Under the pieces are notes generated by a model. That model saw nothing but the letters and a program-made list of their open reading frames with translations. It searched no databases and had not been told where the DNA came from. From positions 1 to 64,000 of the forward strand of contig NZ_JAKKDV010000002.1 in assembly GCF_021728415.1 (NCBI RefSeq): DNA of 64,000 nt. Reading direction: 5' to 3'. Below are positions 26,847 through 35,404 of the stretch, piece after piece. The position numbers were made by a program, and so were the translations under genes. Numbering within the stretch: the first letter of the stretch is position 1; each line of letters begins with the position of its first letter. The stretch is from Flaviramulus multivorans (GTDB lineage Bacteria; Bacteroidota; Bacteroidia; Flavobacteriales; Flavobacteriaceae).

Positions 26847-27440
26847 ATGAATTATTTAGCGCATATTTATTTGTCTGGGGAAAATGATATGGTAACTATT
26901 GGCAATTTTATAGCGGATAGTATTAAAGGAAAGAAATATAAAAAATACCCTAAAAACATTCAAATTGGTATATTGCTACATAGAGAAATTGATACCTTTA
27001 CCGATGCACATCATGTAGTAAGGCAAAGCACTAAAAGACTTCATGAAAAATACGGGCACTATTCAGGTATTATCGTTGATATTTTATATGACCATTATTT
27101 AGCTAAAAACTGGAGTTCTTATAGTGATGAATCGTTAGATAGCTACGTTGACAATTTTTATGATTCTCTGGAAGCACATTTCGATATTTTACCTCTAAGA
27201 ATTCAAAAAATGATGCCCTATATGATAACTGATAATTGGCTACTAAGCTATGCCTCTATTGAAGGAATATCAAGGGTTTTAGACGGTATGAATAGACGTA
27301 CTAAGAACCGTTCTAGCATGAACGAAGCTGTGGTAGAATTAGAACTATTTTATAAAGAATTTGAAACTGAATTCACCCTTTTTTTTGATGAACTCATTGC
27401 ATTTTCAAAAGAAAAGCTTAATGAACTAAATAACATTTAA
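26847..27440 (+). CDS. Acyl carrier protein phosphodiesterase-like (AcpH/DUF479)
   Basis: A 197-residue protein with the AcpH N-terminus MNYLAHIYLSG, GNFIADSIKG, HREIDTFTDAH and DILYDHYLAKNW, whose His and Asp residues form an HD-like metal site. E. coli AcpH removes the 4'-phosphopantetheine group from acyl carrier protein. The physiological role in Flavobacteria is not established. It is divergent from glmM and 3 bp before the gamma-glutamyltransferase gene, probably co-transcribed with it. Confidence 0.9.
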   Translation: MNYLAHIYLSGENDMVTIGNFIADSIKGKKYKKYPKNIQIGILLHREIDTFTDAHHVVRQSTKRLHEKYGHYSGIIVDILYDHYLAKNWSSYSDESLDSYVDNFYDSLEAHFDILPLRIQKMMPYMITDNWLLSYASIEGISRVLDGMNRRTKNRSSMNEAVVELELFYKEFETEFTLFFDELIAFSKEKLNELNNI

Positions 27441-27443
27441 ATT

Positions 27444-29147
27444 ATGAAGAAACTAATTTACTTCTTGATTATACCACTATTGTTAATTTCATGCAAAAAA
27501 GCGACTGACAATAAAGAAAGCACAGAGCAATCTATAGGCTTAATTACCAAAAATGCCATGGTAGTTTCTGCGAGAGTTGAAGCTTCACAAATTGGTAGTG
27601 ATATTCTTAAAAAAGGCGGTAATGCTTTTGATGCTATGGCTGCAACCGAGTTGGCGTTGGCAGTAGCTTATCCATATGCTGGAAATATTGGTGGTGGTGG
27701 TTTTATGGTTTATAGAAAAGCTAATGGCGATATTGGAGCTATTGATTACAGAGAAAAAGCACCCTTGGCTTCTACAAAAAATATGTTTTTAGACGAAAAT
27801 GGAGATGTAATACCTGGAAAAAGTACGCTTGGTGCTATGGCGGTTGGCGTTCCAGGAACAGTTGCTGGAGTTTTTGCAGTACATGAAAAGCTTGGCTCCT
27901 TACCTATCGAGGATATTTTAAAACCTGTAATTGAGTTAGCATACAGAGGCGTTATTGTGACTGAAAAACAAGAAAAAAGAATTGCACAATATCAACCACT
28001 TTTTCCAAAAGCTAATAAAGATTCTATTCCTTTTGATAAGCATTGGAAAGCTAAAGACACCATCAAATATCCTGAACTTGCCAAAACATTAGAGCGCATA
28101 TTAACCAACGGACGTGACGGGTTTTACAAAGGTGAAACCGCAAAAACCTTAGCAAAATTTATTCAGGACAATGGCGGTATTATTACAGAAGAAGATTTAG
28201 CTAACTATGAAGTAAAGTGGCGTACTCCAGTAACGTTTACTTATGATGATTTAAGAATTATATCTATGTCGCCACCTTCAAGTGGAGGTGTTTGTTTAGC
28301 GCAAATCATGAAAATGATTGAACCTTATAATCTCAGTGAATATGGACATAATTCGGTTAAAGCCATTCAAGTAATTACTGAAGCCGAACGACGTGCTTAT
28401 GCCGATAGAAGTTATTATTTAGGTGACCCAGATTTCGTTGAAGTTCCAATAAAAAATCTTATAAATGAAGCTTACTTAAAGGAGCGTATGTCTACTTTTT
28501 CATTTGAAAAGGCGACATTATCAAGTGATGTATCTCATGGAAATATTCAAATTATTGAAAGTGATGAAACCACCCACTACTCTATTGTTGATCAATTTGG
28601 AAATGCTATTTCTGCCACCACAACTTTAAATGGTGCTTATGGCTCAAAATTATATTGTTCTGAATTAGGGTTCTTTTTAAATAATGAAATGGATGATTTT
28701 AGCAGCAAACCTGGAGAACCCAATATGTTTGGGCTTATTGGAGCTGAAGCGAATAGTATTGTACCAGAAAAACGGATGTTAAGTTCTATGACCCCAACCA
28801 TTGTTGAAAAAAATGGTGAATTATTTATGTCTGTTGGCACTCCTGGTGGCTCAAGGATTATTACATCGGTATTGCAAACCATTTTAAATGTTCATGAATT
28901 TAACATGACCATGCAAGAAGCTGTAAATGCGCCTCGTTTTCATCACCAATGGCTACCAGATGAAATTAGAATGGAACCAAATTTATTTGACAAATCCATT
29001 ATAAATCAACTTCAAAAATTAGGTTATATCATAAATGAACAAGACTCACCCATAATTGGTAAGGTCGATGGAATACTTGTTTTGGATGACAAATCGTATG
29101 AAGGTGGAGCCGATTATCGAGGGGATGATACGGCTATCGGTTTTTAA
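27444..29147 (+). CDS. ggt: Gamma-glutamyltransferase (lipoprotein)
   Basis: A 567-residue Ntn hydrolase that cleaves gamma-glutamyl bonds of glutathione and similar peptides. It self-cleaves before the nucleophile Thr in ETTHYSIVDQFGNA (near 376). Other signatures: GNIGGGGFMVYR and YREKAP near the start, GTPGGSRI in the small subunit. The N-terminal signal ends in a lipobox (LLLIS-C), so the enzyme is probably anchored in the periplasm or at the outer membrane. It follows acpH by 3 bp. Confidence 0.96.
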   Translation: MKKLIYFLIIPLLLISCKKATDNKESTEQSIGLITKNAMVVSARVEASQIGSDILKKGGNAFDAMAATELALAVAYPYAGNIGGGGFMVYRKANGDIGAIDYREKAPLASTKNMFLDENGDVIPGKSTLGAMAVGVPGTVAGVFAVHEKLGSLPIEDILKPVIELAYRGVIVTEKQEKRIAQYQPLFPKANKDSIPFDKHWKAKDTIKYPELAKTLERILTNGRDGFYKGETAKTLAKFIQDNGGIITEEDLANYEVKWRTPVTFTYDDLRIISMSPPSSGGVCLAQIMKMIEPYNLSEYGHNSVKAIQVITEAERRAYADRSYYLGDPDFVEVPIKNLINEAYLKERMSTFSFEKATLSSDVSHGNIQIIESDETTHYSIVDQFGNAISATTTLNGAYGSKLYCSELGFFLNNEMDDFSSKPGEPNMFGLIGAEANSIVPEKRMLSSMTPTIVEKNGELFMSVGTPGGSRIITSVLQTILNVHEFNMTMQEAVNAPRFHHQWLPDEIRMEPNLFDKSIINQLQKLGYIINEQDSPIIGKVDGILVLDDKSYEGGADYRGDDTAIGF

Positions 29148-29219
29148 AACTTTTCTTTTCCTAAAACAATAGTATTTAATATTTTAGCTCACTTCACAAA
29201 CTAAGATGTGTTGTGCGTT

Positions 29220-29942
29220 ATGTCAAAAAAATCAAAAAGAATATTAAAAATAGTAACGGGAGCAATTGTATTTCTCACATTACCAAGTATGCTTTTTTTT
29301 GGTTTTTTATATTTTAAATACAATGAAGATTTACCAACGGGCATTCAAGGTGAAAAAGCCGATGCTTTGGCATACAAAATGCTAGATGCATTGGACTACG
29401 ACGCCTATAAAAATACCAAAATCATTGAATGGACCTATAAAAAACGCCATCATTATGAATGGAATAAAGTAAAAAACACATGCGATGTCTATTGGAAAGA
29501 AAATAAAGTAACTCTTAATCTTAATGACATTTCAAAGAGTAAGGCCTATATACATGGGTTTAACACAGAACGTGAAATGGCCGAAGCCTTAATAGACAAA
29601 GCTGTTGATTACTTTAATAACGATTCTTTTTGGCTTGTTGCCCCATACAAAGTTTTTGATGCTGGTGTAGAACGCAGGTTGGTTAAAACTGAAACTAATG
29701 AAGACGCTTTACTTGTAACTTACAATAGTGGTGGAACAACTCCAGGAGATTCGTATTTATGGTTATTAGAAAAGAATGGAAAACCAAAAAGTTTTAAAAT
29801 GTGGACATCGGTTTTACCTATTGATGGCTTAGAGGCTTCTTGGAGCGATTGGGTAACTACCGAAACGGGCGCTCAATTACCAACCTTTCACAAGCTTCTG
29901 TTTTTTGGTTTTGAAATAGAAGGGATTAAAGTTAGTAATTAA
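29220..29942 (+). CDS. Membrane-anchored protein of unknown function
   Basis: A 240-residue protein with a basic N-terminus (MSKKSKRILK) and one hydrophobic segment (about 12-33), then a soluble domain beginning LPTGIQGEKADALAYKMLDAL. Conserved-looking aromatic stretches include EWTYKKRHHYEWNKV and SYLWLLEKNGKPKSFKMW. No family is recognised; it resembles uncharacterised flavobacterial envelope proteins. The ATG at 29220 is used instead of an in-frame GTG at 29208. It converges on the next gene with a single base between stop codons. Confidence 0.7.
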   Translation: MSKKSKRILKIVTGAIVFLTLPSMLFFGFLYFKYNEDLPTGIQGEKADALAYKMLDALDYDAYKNTKIIEWTYKKRHHYEWNKVKNTCDVYWKENKVTLNLNDISKSKAYIHGFNTEREMAEALIDKAVDYFNNDSFWLVAPYKVFDAGVERRLVKTETNEDALLVTYNSGGTTPGDSYLWLLEKNGKPKSFKMWTSVLPIDGLEASWSDWVTTETGAQLPTFHKLLFFGFEIEGIKVSN

Positions 29943-29943
29943 C

Positions 29944-30468
29944 TTATTTACTTCGCTGTCCTACAAAATTATGACTCTTTGATTTAAACAGAATATTAAA
30001 ACTGGTTAAACTTCCGTAAATTCTAGTAATATATTGCTGTAAATCATTTTTACCTTGTTCGTCTAAATCACTTGAATTTATTCGTTGTTCCATAACACGC
30101 AATCTATCTCTTACCATTGTTATTTTATGAAAAAAAGTATCTATTGGTAATTCGTAAGATTTTAAACTTGTATCGGCTGGTTCTAAAATAAGTTTACCAC
30201 CTTTAAATTTATCAGCAATAGGAACAATTTCACTTATATCACTCCACTTTTTTAAAATACTTACTAAGCTACTTTCAATATCAAAAAAACTTACAGTATC
30301 TACATCTCCGTCGGCAGCTTCAATAATTTCAAATTCACTATCTAAATCAATGGTTTCTAATCCATTATCAATAAAAGTAACCCAGTAGTGTTGAGACGTT
30401 ACATTGGTTACAACTCCTTTTCCATATTCAGTATGATTAATTCTAGATCCTATTCCTAATAGCTTCAT
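29944..30468 (-). CDS. Soluble protein of unknown function with a Tudor/SH3-like N-terminus
   Basis: A 174-residue protein. Its N-terminal 60 residues (GIGSRINHTEYGKGVVTNVTSQHYWVTFIDNGLETIDL) read like a small SH3/KOW-type beta-barrel. The C-terminal half is helical and charged (MVRDRLRVMEQRINSSDLDEQGKNDLQQYI). I do not recognise a named family. The ATG at 30468 (MKLLGIG) is preferred to one 15 codons upstream. The non-coding stretch 30469-30855 that follows upstream shows only AT-rich sequence and the promoter of the next gene. Confidence 0.7.
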   Translation of the reverse strand: MKLLGIGSRINHTEYGKGVVTNVTSQHYWVTFIDNGLETIDLDSEFEIIEAADGDVDTVSFFDIESSLVSILKKWSDISEIVPIADKFKGGKLILEPADTSLKSYELPIDTFFHKITMVRDRLRVMEQRINSSDLDEQGKNDLQQYITRIYGSLTSFNILFKSKSHNFVGQRSK

Positions 30469-30821
30469 AAGTTTCGTTTTTAATTTAAGTAAACAATTAT
30501 AATAAATATGCAATAAAACTAAAATAATATTTAAAGAATATATCCTAAGGTTTTTTTGTCATGACTGATTTATTCGACGCCCTCTAACTTGTTTGTGAAT
30601 AGTTAAATTTTTGTTAATTAATAAAAAATATTTCGATTAGAACTACCCCATAAAACAGATGGTTAATTCTTCTTAAAATCAACTCTACTTCTCTTTAACG
30701 GATAAGAAAAAGGGGGAATTGAATCGTAACAAATCATTTTATCAATATCAACCCTTAAAATTTAAAGGTATGAGAAAACAAAACCACCTTTAACTCAATA
30801 TTATCAATAATTTTTACTTAC

Positions 30822-30829
30822 TATTTTTG
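30822..30829 (+). promoter_or_regulatory. -7 box TATTTTTG
   Basis: An exact TAnnTTTG match 26 bp before the ATG at 30856; no convincing -33 element. It lies upstream of the corrected start. Confidence 0.45.
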
Positions 30830-30855
30830 TATTGTTAAATTTAAAATGTATCGTT

Positions 30856-31227
30856 ATGAAAAAATTAGTTTACCTTTTATTGTTTGCCTGTAGCGTATCA
30901 TTCGCTTCTACACAATTGAATAATGATTATAATAACAATGACCCCGAAGTTGGTGACATTTTAAAAATTAGCACACCTAAAAACCTATCATTCAAACACA
31001 TTGATTTTCCACGATTAAACTTTATTGCAAAGCGTGGCGGTCTTCCTAATTACAAGAGCGTATATGAAGAATTGGTAGTTGTTAAGAAAGTAACAGATAA
31101 CAATGGAGATACCGTAGTTACTCTTGAAAGAAAAGATGGAAAAAAGTTTTTTGGATATTTAAAACAGGTAACTGCAAATTACACTCAGTCTATTGACACG
31201 GGCGAATTGGTAAAGATAAAATCTTAA
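30856..31227 (+). CDS. Small exported protein, unknown function
   Basis: A 123-residue protein with a signal peptide (MKKLVYLLLFACSVSFAS). The mature part of about 100 residues contains DPEVGDILKISTPKN, LNFIAKRGGLPNYKSVYEELVV and VVTLERKDGKKFFGY. It probably forms a small beta-rich periplasmic or secreted domain. No family is recognised. The ATG at 30856 gives the signal peptide; an upstream in-frame TTG at 30832 is adjacent to the -7 box and not used. Confidence 0.72.
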   Translation: MKKLVYLLLFACSVSFASTQLNNDYNNNDPEVGDILKISTPKNLSFKHIDFPRLNFIAKRGGLPNYKSVYEELVVVKKVTDNNGDTVVTLERKDGKKFFGYLKQVTANYTQSIDTGELVKIKS

Positions 31228-31250
31228 GTTAATAATTATAATGACTCCTA

Positions 31251-31286
31251 AAGGGAAGCTACAAAATTGTAGCTTCCTTTTTTTTT
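31251..31286 (+). terminator. Rho-independent terminator
   Basis: A long stem pairs AAGGGAAGCTACAA with TTGTAGCTTCCTT and is followed by a long T run, 24 bp past the small exported protein gene. Confidence 0.92.
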
Positions 31287-31341
31287 AACATTTAATATAA
31301 ATTCAGAATACTAACTACCAAGAATTTAACAACTAAAATTG

Positions 31342-31349
31342 TACCTTTG
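31342..31349 (+). promoter_or_regulatory. -7 box of uvrA (TACCTTTG)
   Basis: An exact TAnnTTTG match 16 bp before the corrected ATG. Its last three bases are a TTG in frame with uvrA, a misleading start. Confidence 0.6.
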
Positions 31350-31364
31350 CACTTTTGCCAATTT

Positions 31365-34202
31365 ATGAGCCAATTCGACGATTTTATTGAAGTAAAAGGT
31401 GCTAGAGTTCACAACCTAAAAAACATTGATGTATCTATTCCCCGTGAGAAACTTGTTGTAATAACAGGACTTTCCGGAAGTGGTAAATCATCATTAGCCT
31501 TCGATACTATTTATGCTGAAGGCCAACGACGCTATATTGAAACTTTTTCCGCGTATGCACGTCAATTTTTAGGAGGATTAGAACGACCAGATGTTGATAA
31601 AATAGATGGTCTTTCACCAGTAATAGCCATAGAGCAAAAAACAACTAGTAAATCACCGCGCTCTACAGTTGGCACAATCACTGAGATTTACGATTTTTTG
31701 CGATTGCTTTATGCACGTGCTAGTGATGCTTATAGTTATAACACTGGCGAAAAAATGATAAGCTATAGCGACGAGCAAATTAAAGAACTTATTACGAACG
31801 ATTTTAATGGCAAACGTATTAATGTATTAGCACCTATTGTACGCTCTAGAAAAGGCCATTATCGTGAGTTATTTGAGCAAATTGCAAAGCAAGGTTTTGT
31901 AAAGGTTAGGACCGACGGAGAAATTCATGATATAGTAAAAGGCATGAAATTAGACCGTTACAAAACACATGATATTGAAATTGTTATTGACAGACTAAAA
32001 ATTGATGATACGGTTGATAATGATAAACGCTTAACTGAAACCATTAACACGGCTATGTATCATGGAGAGGATGTATTATTGGTAATAGACCAAGATACAC
32101 AAGAAACACGATACTTTAGCAGGAGTTTAATGTGCCCTACCTCTGGAATTTCGTATCCAAACCCTGAACCCAATAATTTTTCTTTCAACTCTCCAAAAGG
32201 CGCGTGTGATAATTGTAATGGTATTGGAACTTTATATCAGGTTAATGAGAAAAAAATTATTCCAGATGACACTATTTCAATAAAAGCGGGAGCTTTAGCA
32301 CCTCATGGACCGGAAAAAAGTAGTTGGATTTTCAAACAGTTTGAAACTATTGCGCAACGATTCGATTTCAAACTAAGCGACCCATATAAAGATATTCCGG
32401 AGGAAGCAAAACAAATGATTCTATATGGTGGTAATGAAAAATTTTCAGTTGAAAGTAAAGTTTTAGGCGTTACTCGTGATTACAAAATAGATTTTGAGGG
32501 TGTTGCCAATTTTATTGAAAACCAATACAAAACAGCCGAATCTACCTCTTTAAAACGTTGGGCAAAAGACTATATGGACAAAATTAAATGTCCTGTTTGC
32601 GAAGGTTCGCGTTTAAAAAGAGAATCTCTCTATTTTAAAATTAATAATAAAAATATAGCTGAACTTGCCAATAAGGATATTGTAGAGTTAGCCGAATGGT
32701 TTAACGATTTGCATAATCACCTTTCAGAAAAACAGTTAAAAATAGCTGAAGAGGTTTTAAAAGAAATAAAGTCAAGATTACAGTTTTTATTAGATGTTGG
32801 GTTAGATTATTTATCACTTAATAGAAGCTCAAAATCACTCTCTGGTGGTGAAGCGCAGCGCATTCGTTTAGCAACTCAAATTGGTTCGCAGTTAGTAGGT
32901 GTATTGTATATTTTGGACGAACCCAGTATAGGATTGCATCAGCGCGATAATGAAAAACTTATAAATTCTTTGGTGTCACTACGTGATATAGGGAACTCAG
33001 TAATTGTAGTTGAGCATGATAAAGATATGATTGAACGTGCTGATTATGTTATAGATATAGGCCCAAAAGCTGGAAAGCACGGTGGTGAAATCATAAGTAT
33101 TGGCACTCCTAAAGAGCTTAAATCCCATCACACGCTAACTGCTGATTATTTAAACGGTACAAAGGAAATAGAAGTCCCTTTAAAACGACGTGAAGGCAAC
33201 GGTAAGTTTTTATCTCTTGACGGTTGTACTGGTAATAATTTGAAAAATGTATCGGTAAAATTTCCCTTAGGAAAAATGATTGGGGTTACTGGAGTTTCTG
33301 GTAGCGGAAAATCTACGTTAATTAACGAAACACTCTACCCTATTTTAAACGCTTATTATTTTAATGGTGTTAAAAAACCCATGCCATATAAAAGCATTAA
33401 AGGATTAGAAAATATTGACAAGGTAATTGATATTAATCAATCACCCATTGGCAGAACACCTAGAAGCAATCCCGCAACTTACACCAAAACTTTTGATGAA
33501 ATAAGAAGTTTGTTTGCAAAAATCCCTGAAGCCATGATTCGCGGATATAAAGCTGGAAGGTTTAGTTTTAATGTAAAAGGAGGACGTTGCGAAACTTGTC
33601 AAGGAGGTGGATTGCGTGTTATTGAAATGAACTTTCTTCCAGATGTTTATGTAGAGTGCGAAACTTGCCAAGGAAAACGTTTTAATCGTGAAACTTTAGA
33701 GATTCGTTACAAAGGAAAAAATATTAGTGATGTTTTAAACATGACAATAAATGAAGCTGTAACATTTTTTGAGCACATCCCTAAAATCCATAAAAAATTA
33801 AAAACGATTAAAGATGTAGGTTTGGGCTACATTACTTTAGGCCAACAAAGTACTACACTTTCTGGTGGTGAAGCACAACGTATTAAACTAGCCACTGAAT
33901 TGTCTAAAAGAGACACTGGTAATACGTTTTATATTCTAGATGAGCCCACAACGGGTTTACATTTTGAGGATATTAGAGTACTTATGATTGTGCTAAACAA
34001 GTTAGTTAATAAAGGGAATACAGTATTAATAATTGAGCATAATTTAGATGTTATTAAGACTGTTGACCACATCATTGACATTGGATACGAAGGTGGTAAA
34101 GGTGGTGGACAAATAATTGTTGAAGGCACGCCAGAAGAAGTTGTAAAACACAAAAAAAGCTATACTGCCAAATTCCTAAAAAAAGAACTGGTTTTAATAT
34201 AG
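31365..34202 (+). CDS. uvrA: Excinuclease ABC subunit UvrA
   Basis: A 945-residue DNA damage-sensing ATPase of nucleotide excision repair. It has the N-terminal ATPase half (Walker [10 protein letters not shown]), a zinc module with [10 protein letters not shown]-type pairs, signature [16 protein letters not shown] and Walker [12 protein letters not shown]. The C-terminal half has Walker [10 protein letters not shown], the zinc finger CETCQGGG...CETCQGKR and signature [13 protein letters not shown]. The start is ATG 31365 ([18 protein letters not shown]), the family N-terminus; TTG at 31347 sits inside the promoter. No uvrB or uvrC nearby. Confidence 0.97.
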   Translation: MSQFDDFIEVKGARVHNLKNIDVSIPREKLVVITGLSGSGKSSLAFDTIYAEGQRRYIETFSAYARQFLGGLERPDVDKIDGLSPVIAIEQKTTSKSPRSTVGTITEIYDFLRLLYARASDAYSYNTGEKMISYSDEQIKELITNDFNGKRINVLAPIVRSRKGHYRELFEQIAKQGFVKVRTDGEIHDIVKGMKLDRYKTHDIEIVIDRLKIDDTVDNDKRLTETINTAMYHGEDVLLVIDQDTQETRYFSRSLMCPTSGISYPNPEPNNFSFNSPKGACDNCNGIGTLYQVNEKKIIPDDTISIKAGALAPHGPEKSSWIFKQFETIAQRFDFKLSDPYKDIPEEAKQMILYGGNEKFSVESKVLGVTRDYKIDFEGVANFIENQYKTAESTSLKRWAKDYMDKIKCPVCEGSRLKRESLYFKINNKNIAELANKDIVELAEWFNDLHNHLSEKQLKIAEEVLKEIKSRLQFLLDVGLDYLSLNRSSKSLSGGEAQRIRLATQIGSQLVGVLYILDEPSIGLHQRDNEKLINSLVSLRDIGNSVIVVEHDKDMIERADYVIDIGPKAGKHGGEIISIGTPKELKSHHTLTADYLNGTKEIEVPLKRREGNGKFLSLDGCTGNNLKNVSVKFPLGKMIGVTGVSGSGKSTLINETLYPILNAYYFNGVKKPMPYKSIKGLENIDKVIDINQSPIGRTPRSNPATYTKTFDEIRSLFAKIPEAMIRGYKAGRFSFNVKGGRCETCQGGGLRVIEMNFLPDVYVECETCQGKRFNRETLEIRYKGKNISDVLNMTINEAVTFFEHIPKIHKKLKTIKDVGLGYITLGQQSTTLSGGEAQRIKLATELSKRDTGNTFYILDEPTTGLHFEDIRVLMIVLNKLVNKGNTVLIIEHNLDVIKTVDHIIDIGYEGGKGGGQIIVEGTPEEVVKHKKSYTAKFLKKELVLI

Positions 34203-34418
<216 letters not shown>

Positions 34419-34442
34419 ATATTATTAATCGTTCAAAATACA

Positions 34443-34472
34443 AAAGGTAAATCTTTAAGGATTTACCTTTTC
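34443..34472 (+). terminator. Rho-independent terminator after the small membrane protein
   Basis: The stem AAAGGTAAATC / GATTTACCTTT has a 6-nt loop followed by TTCTTATTT. Confidence 0.85.
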
Positions 34473-34589
34473 TTATTTACAGCTATTTTCATAATAATAT
34501 TCACTGCAATTAAAGTAATCTAATTTTTAAATATTATTTTGCGACGTATTAATAATTTTATAATTGAACACATAAAAGAATAAAAATAT

Positions 34590-35279
34590 ATGAGAAAAGA
34601 ACAACACCATAAGGGTTGGAATGAAATTAAAACCAACGATTCTTGGGCCATTTTTAAAATAATGGGGGAATTTGTAAACGGTTTTGAAAAAATGAGTAAA
34701 ATAGGTCCTTGTGTTTCCATTTTTGGGTCTGCAAGAACAAAACCAGGTGATAAATACTATAAACTAGCCGAAAGTATCGCAAAAAAAATTGTAGAAGCTG
34801 GCTACGGAGTAATTACTGGTGGCGGGCCTGGAATTATGGAAGCTGGTAACAAAGGAGCGCATTTAGGTGGAGGAACTTCGGTAGGACTAAATATTGACTT
34901 ACCTTTTGAACAGCATGACAACCCGTATATAGATCAAGATAAAAGTTTAGATTTTGATTACTTTTTTGTTCGTAAAGTTATGTTTGTAAAATACTCACAA
35001 GGATTTGTTGTTATGCCTGGTGGTTTTGGAACTTTAGACGAACTTTTCGAAGCAATTACGCTTATTCAAACACATAAAATAGGTAAATTCCCGATTATAC
35101 TAGTTGGAACCGATTTTTGGGAAGGATTATTAGATTGGGTGAAAAAGACCTTATTAGACTCTTTTTCAAATATCAGTGCTAAAGATTTAGATCTCATTCA
35201 TTTAGTAGATTCGGATGAAGAAGTTATTAATATACTAGATAATTTCTATAAAGAATCAGGCTTAAGTCCTAATTTCTAA
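34590..35279 (+). CDS. LOG family (TIGR00730) nucleotide phosphoribohydrolase
   Basis: A 229-residue Rossmann-fold protein with the LOG signature PGGFGTLDELFEA and the earlier block VITGGGPGIMEAGNKGA. Characterised members hydrolyse cytokinin riboside monophosphates or AMP/purine nucleotides to the base and ribose phosphate; in bacteria without plant contact the role is usually nucleotide salvage. Length matches the long bacterial form. It is monocistronic. Confidence 0.92.
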   Translation: MRKEQHHKGWNEIKTNDSWAIFKIMGEFVNGFEKMSKIGPCVSIFGSARTKPGDKYYKLAESIAKKIVEAGYGVITGGGPGIMEAGNKGAHLGGGTSVGLNIDLPFEQHDNPYIDQDKSLDFDYFFVRKVMFVKYSQGFVVMPGGFGTLDELFEAITLIQTHKIGKFPIILVGTDFWEGLLDWVKKTLLDSFSNISAKDLDLIHLVDSDEEVINILDNFYKESGLSPNF

Positions 35280-35404
35280 AAAACCAATAATTCAAATTTT
35301 ACGTTAATAATGTTAATACCATAGGCAACTCAAATGAGTTACGTAGGTATTTATTATATTGCGAAGCCTTTTATGAAATTTTAACCTTATAATGTTTTTC
35401 AAAA

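Noticed and set aside
30469-30855. Possible gene or RNA in the gap upstream of the small exported protein
   Set aside because: Only AT-rich sequence with short frames; no conserved RNA motif and no hairpin beyond background.
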